Assembly (NCBI GenBank): GCA_959602365.1
Contig: CAUGSS010000009.1
Location: 28,260 to 92,259, forward strand
Reading direction: 5' to 3'
DNA from: an uncultured Eubacteriales bacterium
GTDB taxonomy: Bacteria; Bacillota; Clostridia; Oscillospirales; Oscillospiraceae
DNA length: 64,000 nt
Shown here: in pieces, positions 39,381 through 49,012 of the stretch
Layout of the letters: each line of letters starts with the position of its first letter
Numbering within the stretch: the stretch's first letter is position 1
The notes under the pieces: generated by a model
The model's input: only the letters and a program-made list of their open reading frames with translations
Database searches by the model: none
Told to the model about the DNA's origin: nothing
Position numbers and translations under genes: made by a program

Positions 39381-40955
39381 TTACTCCTCGGGGTCGATGA
39401 AGTCGTCGGAGTCCATGTACTTGACGCACTCCATACCGGCGATACGGCCGGAGTTCAGGGCGTAGGACATGGTGGAGCCGGGGTTGAAGAAGCAGTAGTT
39501 GCCGGCGAAGACGTTGGCGGTGTCGTTGCCGCAGCCGTACAGGCCGGGGATGGGATCCAGGTCGTTGTTCAGGATCTGCATGTTCTCGTTGACCTGCAGT
39601 CCGCCCAGAGAGCCGTAGCCGGAGGGGAAGTGACGGGCCACATAGAAGGGAGCGGTGGTGATGGGCTTCAGGAACCGGTGGTCCTTGGTGAACTGCCAGT
39701 CGTAGCCGTTGCCCCAGCCATTGCACATGGCGTTGTACTCCTCGATGGTCTTCTTCAGGTTCTCCAGGTTGATGCCCAGGGTCTCGGCCATCTCCTCGAT
39801 GGACTGGAACTCGAAGAAGTTCTGGGGGATGTCCTCGCCGTAGGAGACATCCTTGTCCTCACTGGCAAAGACGCTGTTCTCCACGTCGGACTGGGCGCCG
39901 GAGAAGTACAGCTCCTTCTCGTGCTCCCAGCGGTCCATGGTCTTGATGGCGTGGTGATAGGTGATGTAGTCCAGGCCGTGCTCCTTGTAGTACTCGACGA
40001 TCTTGGAGTCGATGATGGAGAAGCCCATGTGCTTCTTCTGCAGCAGCAGGGCGTTGCCGGTATAGGTGGTGTTGTCCATCAGCTCCTCGTTGAAGAAGCG
40101 CTTGCCGTCCAGGTTGACCAGCAGGTTGGGCTGGCGCATGACCTCGGACAGGGTCTTGAACACGTCGGTGGTGCCGGGGGTGTTGTAGTTGACTTCCATG
40201 AACACGTCGTTCTTCTTGGCGCCGATGGCCCAGGCCATGTTCAGGCCGTCGCCGTCGATGCCGGGGATCCGGAAGGAGGTCATGTCCTCGCCCCACTTCC
40301 AGCCCATGTACTGCTGGATCATGTCCACGTTGTTGCCGATGCCGCCGGTGGCGATGATGACGCAGTTGCACAGGCACTCGATCTCCTCGCCGTCATCGGT
40401 GACAGCCAGCACGCCCCGGACCTGGCCCTTGGAGCCGGTCAGGATCTGCTTGACGGAGGTGTGCAGCTGGATATCCACGCCGATCTCCTTGGCATACTCG
40501 TGGATCTTCTGGATCATGGTGGCGGCGCAGCGCTCGGTGGGCTTGTTGGTGCCGGGGGCCTTCACCATGTGCTGGGTGCAGTGGGAGTTCTTGAAGTACT
40601 TGAACACGCCCAGGAACTCCACGCCCATCTTCTGGACCCACTCCACGGTGCTGGCGGACATATTGAACCAGCGGCGCACCAGCTTGGCGTCGGCACGCCA
40701 GTGGGTGTAATCCATGAAGTAATTGAAGGCGTCATCCTTGGTGAAGTCATTGGTCATGTTCTCCTTCTGGAGCTGGGACTCAATGGCCAGGAACGCCATG
40801 CCCATGTTGGCGGCGCCGCCCACGGTGCCGCTCTTCTCAAAGGCGACGACAGTGCCGCCTCCGGTGGCGTTCAGAGATTCCTGAGCCTGGGTGGCAGCGG
40901 CCAGGCCGGACATGCCACAGGCAACGACGACGACATCTGCTTCCATCTGTCTCAT
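39381..40955 (-). CDS. FAD-dependent fumarate reductase/succinate dehydrogenase-like flavoprotein
   Basis: This 524-residue protein has an FAD-binding opening (VVVVACGMSGLAAATQA, then FEKSGTVGGAA), the middle segment CVIIATGGIGNN, and the family C-terminus SLGGLQVNENMQIL and GLYGCGNDTANV. It belongs to the fumarate reductase flavoprotein family, whose members reduce or dehydrogenate fumarate, enoates, ketosteroids or urocanate. No signal peptide is present, so it works in the cytoplasm. The two upstream genes supply an electron path from NAD(P)H. The substrate is unknown. AGGAGG precedes the ATG. Confidence 0.87.
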   Translation of the reverse strand: MRQMEADVVVVACGMSGLAAATQAQESLNATGGGTVVAFEKSGTVGGAANMGMAFLAIESQLQKENMTNDFTKDDAFNYFMDYTHWRADAKLVRRWFNMSASTVEWVQKMGVEFLGVFKYFKNSHCTQHMVKAPGTNKPTERCAATMIQKIHEYAKEIGVDIQLHTSVKQILTGSKGQVRGVLAVTDDGEEIECLCNCVIIATGGIGNNVDMIQQYMGWKWGEDMTSFRIPGIDGDGLNMAWAIGAKKNDVFMEVNYNTPGTTDVFKTLSEVMRQPNLLVNLDGKRFFNEELMDNTTYTGNALLLQKKHMGFSIIDSKIVEYYKEHGLDYITYHHAIKTMDRWEHEKELYFSGAQSDVENSVFASEDKDVSYGEDIPQNFFEFQSIEEMAETLGINLENLKKTIEEYNAMCNGWGNGYDWQFTKDHRFLKPITTAPFYVARHFPSGYGSLGGLQVNENMQILNNDLDPIPGLYGCGNDTANVFAGNYCFFNPGSTMSYALNSGRIAGMECVKYMDSDDFIDPEE

Positions 40956-41042
40956 AACTGTTTCCTCCTAAACTTTTTCAAATCCTGGATATTCTGTCTC
41001 ATATCCCATTTGAACCGCACACAAATGCGGATTCAAACTGCA

Positions 41043-41696
41043 TTATCCCCGGCGGCGGCGGCGGCCTCCGCCGGCAGCGGCGGCGCCAAAGCTGCCCACC
41101 GGGACAGGGTCGGTGGGGATGGGGGGCTTGACCAGCCCGGCCTTCTTGATGGCCCCCACCGGACACACCGCGGCGAAGTCCGAGGACTTCATCTCCAGCA
41201 GGTCCTTCTTGATGACATGGATCATGCCCTCGCCGCCGGCCACGGCCCCATCCGGGGCGGCGGATACGCACTTGCCGCAGCCGTTGCACAGGGCGGGGTC
41301 GATATACAGGGTATAGCAGGCCGGGCACTCCATGGCCTTGCAGCGCTTGCGGGTCAGGTGGTCATACCACTCGTCATAGTGGCTCTCCAGGGAGGCCTTC
41401 ACCAGCTCGGCGGTGCGGACGCTCAGCTCGCACTCGTTGGCGGTGATGATGAGCTCGCAGCAGTCCTTCAGCAGATCCAGGTCCTCCACACTGCCCCGGC
41501 CGTTGGAGATGTCCTCGGGAATCAGGTACAGCTGATACATGCCGTCCCGGCAGAAGGTGCCGTGGCCGCAGACGCTCTTGTGGGCCTGGCGGGCAATCCG
41601 GGCGGCCTGGCACACCGGGCAGGTGCCCTCGGCCAGCTGGGTCACTTCCTCAACGGCGGGCAGTCCCTCGGCGGTGATCTCACAAATTCTCTTCAT
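41043..41696 (-). CDS. Iron-sulfur electron transfer protein with NuoF-like and ferredoxin-like segments
   Basis: This 217-residue protein starts with EGTCPVCQAARIARQAHKSV and later CRDGMYQLYLIPEDISNGRGSVEDLDLLKDCCEL, which recall the C-terminal Fe-S domain of NuoF. It also contains a ferredoxin-like CNGCGKCVSAAPDGA and a matching CPVGAIK. The C-terminus ends in a run of Gly, Ala and five Arg residues, which is unusual. It lies between the NuoG/GltD-like oxidoreductase and the flavoprotein, so it probably carries electrons between them. Confidence 0.78.
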   Translation of the reverse strand: MKRICEITAEGLPAVEEVTQLAEGTCPVCQAARIARQAHKSVCGHGTFCRDGMYQLYLIPEDISNGRGSVEDLDLLKDCCELIITANECELSVRTAELVKASLESHYDEWYDHLTRKRCKAMECPACYTLYIDPALCNGCGKCVSAAPDGAVAGGEGMIHVIKKDLLEMKSSDFAAVCPVGAIKKAGLVKPPIPTDPVPVGSFGAAAAGGGRRRRRG

Positions 41697-41713
41697 TTTG
41701 AACTACCCCCCAA

Positions 41714-43849
41714 TCAATATTCCGTCCACAGCTTGGTGCGGTGGAGCTGCAGCCGCAGCGGGCACTTCAGGCAGCGGGCGGCCTCCGCCTTGGCCTGCTC
41801 CTCGGTAAAGTTGTTGTCCACCTTGACAAAGGAGCAGCGGCGCTCGTCGCAGGGCGTGATGTCGGCGTGCTGCCGGGGCAGCTCGGCGTAATCGTCAATC
41901 CGGCCGATGTAGGGATCGGGGGCGGGCACATCCACCAGCTTCTCCTCGATGTCGCCGTCACCGCCCAGAACCTGGTCGATGGCCGAGGCCGCATCCCGGC
42001 CGGCGGCAATGGCGCTGATGACGCTCTTGGTGCCGGTGACCACGTCGCCGGCGGTGTACACGCCCTCGACGCTGGTCTTCAGGCCGGACTTGCCGGTCTC
42101 CGGGTCCACGGGATAGCCGGGCCGGTTGAGCTCCAGGCCGAAGCCGGCATCCAGATTGGTCTTCTGGCCGGAGGCATAGACCACCACATCACAGGGCACA
42201 AATACTTCGGTGCCGGGGATGGCGTCCACCTCCAGGCCGCCGGGGCCGAAGCGGAAGTCGGAGATGGCAAAGCAGTTCAGCCCGGTGACCCGGCCGTTTT
42301 CGTCCCGGGTGAAGCCGGAGTTGGAGTAGCCGGAGTAGAGCTTCACGCCCTCTTCGGCGGCCTGATCGATCTCCTCGTCATCGGCGGTCATCTGGCCCTT
42401 CTCCCGGTTCTCCAGGCAGACCACGGTGACCTCGGCGCCCAGGCGGACAGAGGAGCGGGCCACGTCATAGGCCACGTTGCCGCCGCCGTAGACCAGCACC
42501 TTCACACCGGGGCCGATGGCCGGGGTGGTGGGGTTGCCCATGGAGATATCCCGGAGCACATCCAGGGCGGTGGCCTCCTGGGCCGGGTTGTTGTTGGCCA
42601 CGGGGATGATCTTGCCGTCGGAGGCGCCCACAGCCACCAGCACCGCGTCGTAGTCGGCCTTCAGGGCCTTCACATCGGTGATGGTCTGGCCGGTGACGAT
42701 CTTGACGCCGGTCTCGGCGATCAGGTCCACTTCCTTCTGGACCTCGTCCCGGGGCATACGGTAGGCGGGGATGCCGTAGCTGAGCATGCCGCCGCAGGTG
42801 GGATAGCGCTCGTACAGGGTGACCTCATGGCCCTTCTTGGCCAGATAGTAGGCCGCGGTCAGGCCGCAGGGGCCGCCGCCCACCACCGCCACCTTCTTGC
42901 CGGTGGCCGGAGCGGCTTTGACGTACTGGTCCTTCCAGGACTGGGTGGTGTCGTGCTTGGCGGCAAACAGCTTCAGCCCCTTGATGTCCACGGCGCCGTT
43001 CAGGCCGTTGCGCTTGCACTTCTTCTGGCAGTAGCTGGTGCACACATAGCCCAGGGACATGGGGAAGGGCACCTTCTCCCGGATGGTGGCCACGGCGGCG
43101 TCATAGTTGCCCTCGGCGATCATACGGATATACTGGGGGATGTTGATATGGGCGGGACACTCGGCGGAGCAGGGGATCAGGGCCTCGTCCCGGATCAGGT
43201 CCTTGCGGAACACGCCCTCCCGGTCCTGGAGCGCACCGGTGGGACACACCTCCACGCAGGCGCCGCAGAACCGGCAGCCGGAGGCGTCCAGGGGCAGGTC
43301 GTTCAGGGTGCCGATATAGGTCTCGCCGTCCTTTTTCTGGTAGTCCAGCACCTTGACGCCCCGGACATCGGCGCACACCCGCACACAGCGGCCGCACTGG
43401 ATGCACCGCTCCATCTCCCGGTCGATCAGGGGATTGACGGTGTTGATCTTGGTGGTCTTCTTGGTGACATGGCGCATGCTGGGGTTGACGCTGGCGTTCA
43501 GGTACTGGAACAGGGCCTGCAGCTCACAGTTGCCGAAGCTGCGGCAGCCGGTGCAGTCCCCGGGATGGCCGGCAAAGATGAAGTTCATGGAGGCCCGGCG
43601 CAGCCGGTCCAGCTGGTCGGACTTCGTCTTGACGTGCATTCCCTCCGCCACGGTGGTGGTGCAGCTGGTCACCGGCTCCTGGCCGTCGATCTCCACCACG
43701 CAGAGCTTGCAGCCCCCCTGGGGCTTCAAGTCGGGATGGGAACAGATATGGGGGACATAGATCCCCGCATCCAGTGCGGCATTGAGGACGCTGGTGCCCT
43801 CCTCCGTTTCGACCTGGACGTTATCGATCCAAAGTGTTACCTTTCCCAC
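41714..43849 (-). CDS. NAD(P)H-linked Fe-S flavin oxidoreductase (NuoG-like N-terminus fused to GltD-like domain)
   Basis: This 711-residue fusion has an N-terminal 2Fe-2S ferredoxin domain (CSHPDLKPQGGCKLC), a NuoG/HydA-type segment (HPGDCTGCRSFGNCELQ), two 4Fe-4S sites (CIQCGRCVRVC and CRFCGACVEVCPTGA), then a GltD-like half with an FAD motif VAVVGGGPCGLTAAYYLAKKGH and an NAD(P) motif VLVYGGGNVAYDVA. The start is probably GTG at 43849, ten bases after AGAGG; the upstream ATG at 43867 has no site. It is first in a three-gene operon and likely feeds electrons to the flavoprotein. Confidence 0.85.
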   Translation of the reverse strand: MGKVTLWIDNVQVETEEGTSVLNAALDAGIYVPHICSHPDLKPQGGCKLCVVEIDGQEPVTSCTTTVAEGMHVKTKSDQLDRLRRASMNFIFAGHPGDCTGCRSFGNCELQALFQYLNASVNPSMRHVTKKTTKINTVNPLIDREMERCIQCGRCVRVCADVRGVKVLDYQKKDGETYIGTLNDLPLDASGCRFCGACVEVCPTGALQDREGVFRKDLIRDEALIPCSAECPAHINIPQYIRMIAEGNYDAAVATIREKVPFPMSLGYVCTSYCQKKCKRNGLNGAVDIKGLKLFAAKHDTTQSWKDQYVKAAPATGKKVAVVGGGPCGLTAAYYLAKKGHEVTLYERYPTCGGMLSYGIPAYRMPRDEVQKEVDLIAETGVKIVTGQTITDVKALKADYDAVLVAVGASDGKIIPVANNNPAQEATALDVLRDISMGNPTTPAIGPGVKVLVYGGGNVAYDVARSSVRLGAEVTVVCLENREKGQMTADDEEIDQAAEEGVKLYSGYSNSGFTRDENGRVTGLNCFAISDFRFGPGGLEVDAIPGTEVFVPCDVVVYASGQKTNLDAGFGLELNRPGYPVDPETGKSGLKTSVEGVYTAGDVVTGTKSVISAIAAGRDAASAIDQVLGGDGDIEEKLVDVPAPDPYIGRIDDYAELPRQHADITPCDERRCSFVKVDNNFTEEQAKAEAARCLKCPLRLQLHRTKLWTEY

Positions 43850-43966
43850 GATCCAATTACCTCTCATTAAAATTATTTGTTTTCTATCATTCTGCAGTGC
43901 CGAAAGCGGCGGCCTTCGGCCCACAAATTCGGGTCAAATAAACACTGACCCGCCATTCGCGAATAT

Positions 43967-43972
43967 ATTATA
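43967..43972 (-). promoter_or_regulatory. Probable -10 box of the flavoprotein operon; rest of the divergent region
   Basis: A perfect TATAAT on the minus strand lies about 120 bases before the GTG start; no good -35 is visible. The 303-base region 43850-44152 otherwise holds only the plus-strand topoisomerase promoter and AT-rich DNA. Confidence 0.4.
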
Positions 43973-44079
43973 CAGCATTCGTTGTGGTAACGCTACATTT
44001 TTTTGTGGAAATTTGCATGTTTTTTTTACCGTTCTCAATTCCCGAATGGAATGACAATATTCGTCTCTCATGGGCTTTC

Positions 44080-44109
44080 TTGACAGTTTGCGGAGAAGAA
44101 AGCTATAAT
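44080..44109 (+). promoter_or_regulatory. Promoter of the topoisomerase IV-like pair
   Basis: A perfect TTGACA (44080-44085) and TATAAT (44104-44109) are 18 bases apart, 43 bases before the start. Confidence 0.85.
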
Positions 44110-44152
44110 ATAGAATGAATTATTATGTTTTGCAAATGGTGAGGAACAACTT

Positions 44153-46147
44153 ATGCCCAGACAAAAGAAACAACAGTACGACAATGAGGCAATCTCCTCC
44201 CTGAAGGGGGCCGACCGGGTGCGCAAGCGCCCCGGGGTGATCTTCGGCTCCGACGGGCTGGAGGGCTGCGAGCACGCGGTGTTCGAGATCCTGTCCAACG
44301 CCATCGACGAGGCCCGCAGCGGCCACGGGGACAAGATCATTGTCACCCGCTATGCCGACCGCTCCATTGAGGTGGAGGACTTCGGCCGGGGCTGCCCGGT
44401 GGACTGGAACAACGCGGAACAGCGCTACAACTGGGAACTGGTGTTCTGCGAGCTCTATGCCGGCGGCAAATACGGCAGCGGAGAGGCCGGGGACGCCTAT
44501 GAATTTTCCCTGGGCCTGAACGGCCTGGGCGCCTGCGCCACCCAGTACTCCTCTGAATATTTTGACGCCACCATCTACCGGGACGGGAAAAAGTACACCC
44601 TGCACTTTGAGAAGGGGGAAAACGTGGGCGGCCTCCAGACCGAGGACGCCCCCCGGCACAAGACCGGCTCCCGCTTCCGCTGGAAGCCCGACCTGGAGGT
44701 GTTCACCGATATCGCCATCCCGGTGGAATATTACACCGACGTGATGAAGCGCCAGGCGGTGGTCAACCCCGGGGTCACCTTCCTCTTCCGCAACCAGACC
44801 GGCTCCACCTTTGAGGAGACGGTGTTCCGCTATGAGCACGGCATCCAGGACTATGTGGCGGAGCTGGCCGGGGACAACGCCCTGACCACCCCGGTGTTTT
44901 TCCAGACCGAGCGCACCGGCCGGGACCGCTCTGACAAGCCGGACTACCGGGTCAAGATCGCCGTCAGCCTGTGCTTTTCCAACACAGTCAACATCATTGA
45001 GCACTACCACAACTCCTCCTGGCTGGAACACGGCGGCTCCCCGGAGAAGGCCATGCGCTCCGCCCTGCTCAGCGCCATCGACACCTATCTGCGCAGCAAC
45101 AACAAGTACAATAAAAATGAGTCCAAGATCACCTGGGCGGACATCCAGGACTGCCTGATCTTTGTCTCCAGCAACTTCTCCAGCCAGACCAGCTACGAGA
45201 ACCAGACCAAAAAGTCCATCACCAACAAGTTCGTCCAGGAGGCCATGACCGACTTCCTGAAGGAACAGCTGGCGGTCTACTTCATCGAGACCCCCGCCGA
45301 CGCGGTGAAGATCGCCGAGCAGGTGCTCATCAACAAGCGCTCCCGGGAGCACGCCGAGGCCCAGCGGGTCACCATCAAGAAGAAGCTCTCCGGCTCCCTG
45401 GACCTGAGCAACCGGGTGGCCAAATTTGTGGACTGCCGCACCAAGGACATCTCCCGCCGGGAGCTGTATATTGTGGAGGGCGACTCCGCCCTGGGCGCCT
45501 GCAAACAGAGCCGGGACGCCGAATTCCAGGGCATTATGCCGGTGCGGGGCAAAATTCTGAACTGCCTGAAGGCGGACTACAACAAGATTTTCAAGAGCGA
45601 GATCATCACCGACCTGATCAAGGTCATGGGCTGCGGGGTGGAGCTCAAGGGGGTCAAAAAGTCCAAGGAGCTGGCCGACTTTGACCTGGACAACCTGCGC
45701 TGGAGCAAAATCATCATCTGCACCGACGCCGACGTGGACGGCTATCAGATCCGCACCCTGATCCTGACCATGCTCTACCGGCTGACCCCCACCCTGATCC
45801 GGGAGGGCTACGTCTATATCGCCGAGTCCCCCCTCTACGAGATCACCTGTAAAGACGACACCTGGTACGCCTATTCCAACAAGGAGAAGGACGACATTGT
45901 AAACGGCCCCCTGGCGGGCAAAAAGTGCACCATCCAGCGCTCCAAGGGCCTGGGCGAGAACGAGCCGGACATGATGTGGCTGACCACCATGAACCCGGAG
46001 ACCCGGCGGCTGGTCAAGGTGATGCCCACCGACGCCGAGGCCACCAGCCAGACCTTCGATTTGCTGCTGGGGGATAACCTCCAGGGGCGCAAGGACCACA
46101 TCGCCCAGGACGGCCACCTGTTCCTGGAGCTGGCTGATATCTCCTGA
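44153..46147 (+). CDS. parE: Type IIA DNA topoisomerase subunit B (topoisomerase IV ParE-like)
   Basis: This 664-residue ATPase subunit has the GHKL motifs ILSNAIDEA (Asn49, Asp52), VEDFGRGCPVDW and SLGLNGLGACATQ, and the TOPRIM metal motifs LYIVEGDSALG and CTDADVDGYQ. It partners the A subunit encoded 122 bases downstream. Motif spelling differs from main gyrase (GLNGLG instead of GLHGVG), so it is likely the second, topoisomerase IV-type enzyme. GyrB identity cannot be fully excluded. Confidence 0.87.
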   Translation: MPRQKKQQYDNEAISSLKGADRVRKRPGVIFGSDGLEGCEHAVFEILSNAIDEARSGHGDKIIVTRYADRSIEVEDFGRGCPVDWNNAEQRYNWELVFCELYAGGKYGSGEAGDAYEFSLGLNGLGACATQYSSEYFDATIYRDGKKYTLHFEKGENVGGLQTEDAPRHKTGSRFRWKPDLEVFTDIAIPVEYYTDVMKRQAVVNPGVTFLFRNQTGSTFEETVFRYEHGIQDYVAELAGDNALTTPVFFQTERTGRDRSDKPDYRVKIAVSLCFSNTVNIIEHYHNSSWLEHGGSPEKAMRSALLSAIDTYLRSNNKYNKNESKITWADIQDCLIFVSSNFSSQTSYENQTKKSITNKFVQEAMTDFLKEQLAVYFIETPADAVKIAEQVLINKRSREHAEAQRVTIKKKLSGSLDLSNRVAKFVDCRTKDISRRELYIVEGDSALGACKQSRDAEFQGIMPVRGKILNCLKADYNKIFKSEIITDLIKVMGCGVELKGVKKSKELADFDLDNLRWSKIIICTDADVDGYQIRTLILTMLYRLTPTLIREGYVYIAESPLYEITCKDDTWYAYSNKEKDDIVNGPLAGKKCTIQRSKGLGENEPDMMWLTTMNPETRRLVKVMPTDAEATSQTFDLLLGDNLQGRKDHIAQDGHLFLELADIS

Positions 46148-46269
46148 CCGCCGTCCCGGCGCGCACGCCGCCGGAACGCGGTCGGATTTCCCCGCTGCCC
46201 GCCCGGGCGGGCTCAAAGATGCACAGAAACGGGTTCTGATCCAGAACCAGACGAAGTAAGGACGATCAT

Positions 46270-48510
46270 ATGGCAAAGAAGAAAAAAACGGAAGATGGAG
46301 CCAAGAAGGTAGACGCCTCCCATGTGAAGGGGCTCCGGGCCGAGGTGCTGGAGCAGCCCATTGTGGACACCCTGGAGTGGAACTACATGCCCTACGCCAT
46401 GAGCGTCATCATCTCCCGGGCCATCCCGGAGATCGACGGCTTCAAGCCCAGCCACCGCAAGCTGCTCTACACCATGTACCAGATGCGCCTGCTGGGGGGC
46501 AACCGCACCAAGAGCGCCAACATCGTGGGCCAGACCATGCGCCTCAACCCCCACGGCGACGCCGCCATCTACGACACCATGGTCCGGCTCTCCCGGGGCT
46601 ACGGCGCCCTGCTGAACCCCTATGTGGACAGCAAGGGCAACTTCGGCAAGGTCTACTCCCGGGACATGGCCTGGGCCGCCAGCCGGTACACCGAGGCCAG
46701 GCTGGACCCCATCTGCGCCGAGTTCTTCCGGGACATCGACAAGGACACCGTGGACTTTGTGGACAACTACGACGGCACCATGAAGGAGCCCTCCCTGCTG
46801 CCCACCACCTTCCCCAACGTGCTGGTGTCCGCCAACCAGGGCATCGCCGTGGGCATGGCCTCCAACATCTGCGGCTTCAACCTGGGGGAGGTCTGCGACA
46901 CCGCCATCGCCCGGATCAAAAACCCCCGCGCCGACCTGATGGCCACGCTGAAAGCCCCGGATTTCTCCACCGGAGGTATGCTGCTCTACGACCAGAGGGA
47001 GCTGGAGAAGATCTACGCCACCGGCCGGGGCTCCTTTAAGGTGCGGTGCAAATGGCGCTACGACAAAAAAGAGAACGTCATCGAGGTCTATGAGATCCCC
47101 TACACCACCTCCATCGAGGTCATCATGGACAAGGTGGTGGAGCTGAACAAGGCGGGCAAGATCAAAGAGATCGCCGACATGCGGGACGAGACCGACCTGA
47201 ACGGCCTGAAGCTGGCCATCGACCTGAAGCGTGGGGTGGACCCGGACAAGCTGATGCAGAAGCTCTACAAGCTCACCCCCCTGCAGGACAGCTTCGCCTG
47301 CAACTTCAACATCCTGATCGCCGGCATGCCCCGGGTCATGGGGGTCGGGGAGATTCTGGACGAGTGGACCGCCTGGCGCACGGAATCCGTCCGCCGCCGG
47401 GCCTTCTTCGACATGAAGAAGAAGGAGGAAAAGCTCCACCTGCTCCAGGGCCTCAAGAAGATTTTGCTGGACATCGACAAGGCCATCAAAATCATCCGGG
47501 AGACTGAGTCCGACGCGGAGGTCATCCCCAACCTGATGATCGGCTTCGGCATTGACCAGGTCCAGGCGGAATATGTGGCCGAGATCAGGCTGCGCAACAT
47601 CAACAAGGAATATATTCTCAAGCGCACCGCCGAGGTGGACGAGCTGTCCGGCCAGATCGCCGAGCTGAAGGAGCTGGTGAACACCCCCAAGCTGCTCCAG
47701 CAGGTCATCATCCGGGAGCTCACCGAAGTGAAAAAGAAATACGCCGCTCCCCGGCGCACTGAAATCCTCTACGACGTGGAGGAAGAGGACGTGATCATCG
47801 AGGACGAGGTGCCCGACATCCCCGTCAACCTGTTCCTCTCCCGGGAGGGCTATCTCAAGAAGATCACCCAGCAGTCCCTGCGCATGTCCTCGGAGCAGAA
47901 GTACAAGGAGGGGGACGGCCCCTACCTCCAGTGGGACGCCTCCAACCGGGATGAGCTGCTGGTGTTCACCGACCGGCAGCAGTGCTACAAGACCCGGCTC
48001 AGCGACTTCGACCCCACCAAGGCCAGCGCCCTGGGGGATTACCTGCCCACCAAGCTGGGCATGGACGAGGGGGAGACGGTGGTCTGGGCCTGCATCCCCG
48101 GAGACTACTCCGCCCATGTGCTCTTCTGCTTTGAAAACGGCAAGGTGGCCCGGGTGCCCCTGTCCGCCTATCAGACCCAGAGCAACCGCCGCCGGCTCAC
48201 CGGAGCCTACTCGGATAAATCCCCCCTGTGCGCCTGCCTGCTGCTCACCGAGGAGCGGGAGTATGTGCTGATCTCCACCGAGGGCCGGGCGGTCATCTTC
48301 AACTCCGCCTCCCTGGCCCCCAAGGCCACCCGCTCCACCCAGGGGGTGAACGTCATGACCCTGAAGCCCAAGTGGCACGTCCAGCGGGCGGTCGCCCTGG
48401 AGGAGTCCGGCATCGTCAACGTGTCCCGTTACCGCTCCCGCTCCCTGCCGGTGGCCGGCGCCCTGCTCAAGCCCGAGGACAAGGGGGAGGAGCAGATGGC
48501 GCTGATCTGA
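46270..48510 (+). CDS. parC: Type IIA DNA topoisomerase subunit A (topoisomerase IV ParC-like)
   Basis: This 746-residue subunit has the breakage-reunion core: IPEIDGFKPSHRKLLYTM, RTKSANIVGQTM, HGDAAIYDTMVRL and the catalytic Tyr140 in AASRYTEARL. The C-terminal beta-pinwheel is short and has no GyrA box (QRRGGKG), which argues for topoisomerase IV rather than gyrase. It follows the B subunit in the same operon. The quinolone-resistance region (around HGDAAIYD) looks wild-type-like. Confidence 0.87.
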   Translation: MAKKKKTEDGAKKVDASHVKGLRAEVLEQPIVDTLEWNYMPYAMSVIISRAIPEIDGFKPSHRKLLYTMYQMRLLGGNRTKSANIVGQTMRLNPHGDAAIYDTMVRLSRGYGALLNPYVDSKGNFGKVYSRDMAWAASRYTEARLDPICAEFFRDIDKDTVDFVDNYDGTMKEPSLLPTTFPNVLVSANQGIAVGMASNICGFNLGEVCDTAIARIKNPRADLMATLKAPDFSTGGMLLYDQRELEKIYATGRGSFKVRCKWRYDKKENVIEVYEIPYTTSIEVIMDKVVELNKAGKIKEIADMRDETDLNGLKLAIDLKRGVDPDKLMQKLYKLTPLQDSFACNFNILIAGMPRVMGVGEILDEWTAWRTESVRRRAFFDMKKKEEKLHLLQGLKKILLDIDKAIKIIRETESDAEVIPNLMIGFGIDQVQAEYVAEIRLRNINKEYILKRTAEVDELSGQIAELKELVNTPKLLQQVIIRELTEVKKKYAAPRRTEILYDVEEEDVIIEDEVPDIPVNLFLSREGYLKKITQQSLRMSSEQKYKEGDGPYLQWDASNRDELLVFTDRQQCYKTRLSDFDPTKASALGDYLPTKLGMDEGETVVWACIPGDYSAHVLFCFENGKVARVPLSAYQTQSNRRRLTGAYSDKSPLCACLLLTEEREYVLISTEGRAVIFNSASLAPKATRSTQGVNVMTLKPKWHVQRAVALEESGIVNVSRYRSRSLPVAGALLKPEDKGEEQMALI

Positions 48511-48535
48511 CCCGCCCTGCCCGGGAGGCGCCGTT

Positions 48536-49012
48536 ATGACCGGATTCTGGTGTTTTATGCTGGCCATGGAACTGCTGATTCCCCTGGCCATGCTGCTGGT
48601 GGGCCGCCGCTTCTGCAAGTCGCCCCCCAGCCGGGTGAACGGCCTGTACGGCTACCGCACCCCCCGCTCCATGAAAAATCAGGACACCTGGGCCTTTGCC
48701 CACCGCTGCTGCGGCAGGCTCTGGACGCGCCTGGGCGGGGTACTGCTCCCCGCCACCGCCCTGGCGTCCCTGGTCTCTCTGGGCCGCCCCGACAGCTTCA
48801 CCGGCTGGTACGGGGGCGCGCTGGTGGGCGCCCAGTGCGCGGTGATGGCGCTCTCCATCCTGCCGGTGGAGCGGGCTTTGAAGCGTGCCTTCGACGAAAA
48901 CGGGAATTGGCGGGAGCAGGCCGCCCCGCAAAAACAGCATCTGCCCCCGGGACAGGAGAGAGGTGACGCATATGACAAACAGGAACCCCCAGGTCAGGGA
49001 GATCAACTTTGA
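48536..49012 (+). CDS. SdpI family membrane protein
   Basis: This 158-residue protein has an N-terminal helix (ELLIPLAMLLVGR), the SdpI signature region VNGLYGYRTPRSMKNQDTWAFAHRCCGRLW, two further helices, and a hydrophilic C-terminus. SdpI proteins give immunity to the Sdp killing factor in Bacillus, but most homologues have no known role. The final 41 bases overlap the radical SAM gene in another frame. GGGAGG precedes the ATG. Confidence 0.8.
   Translation: MTGFWCFMLAMELLIPLAMLLVGRRFCKSPPSRVNGLYGYRTPRSMKNQDTWAFAHRCCGRLWTRLGGVLLPATALASLVSLGRPDSFTGWYGGALVGAQCAVMALSILPVERALKRAFDENGNWREQAAPQKQHLPPGQERGDAYDKQEPPGQGDQL

Noticed and set aside
38049..41891. A plus-strand open frame of 1280 residues.
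   Set aside because: It runs antisense across three well-supported minus-strand genes (DUF975, flavoprotein and Fe-S protein) and their intergenic regions.
44153..48510. Calling the topoisomerase pair gyrA and gyrB.
   Set aside because: The A subunit lacks the GyrA box and has a short C-terminal domain, and the B subunit has variant motifs; topoisomerase IV-like is the better reading.
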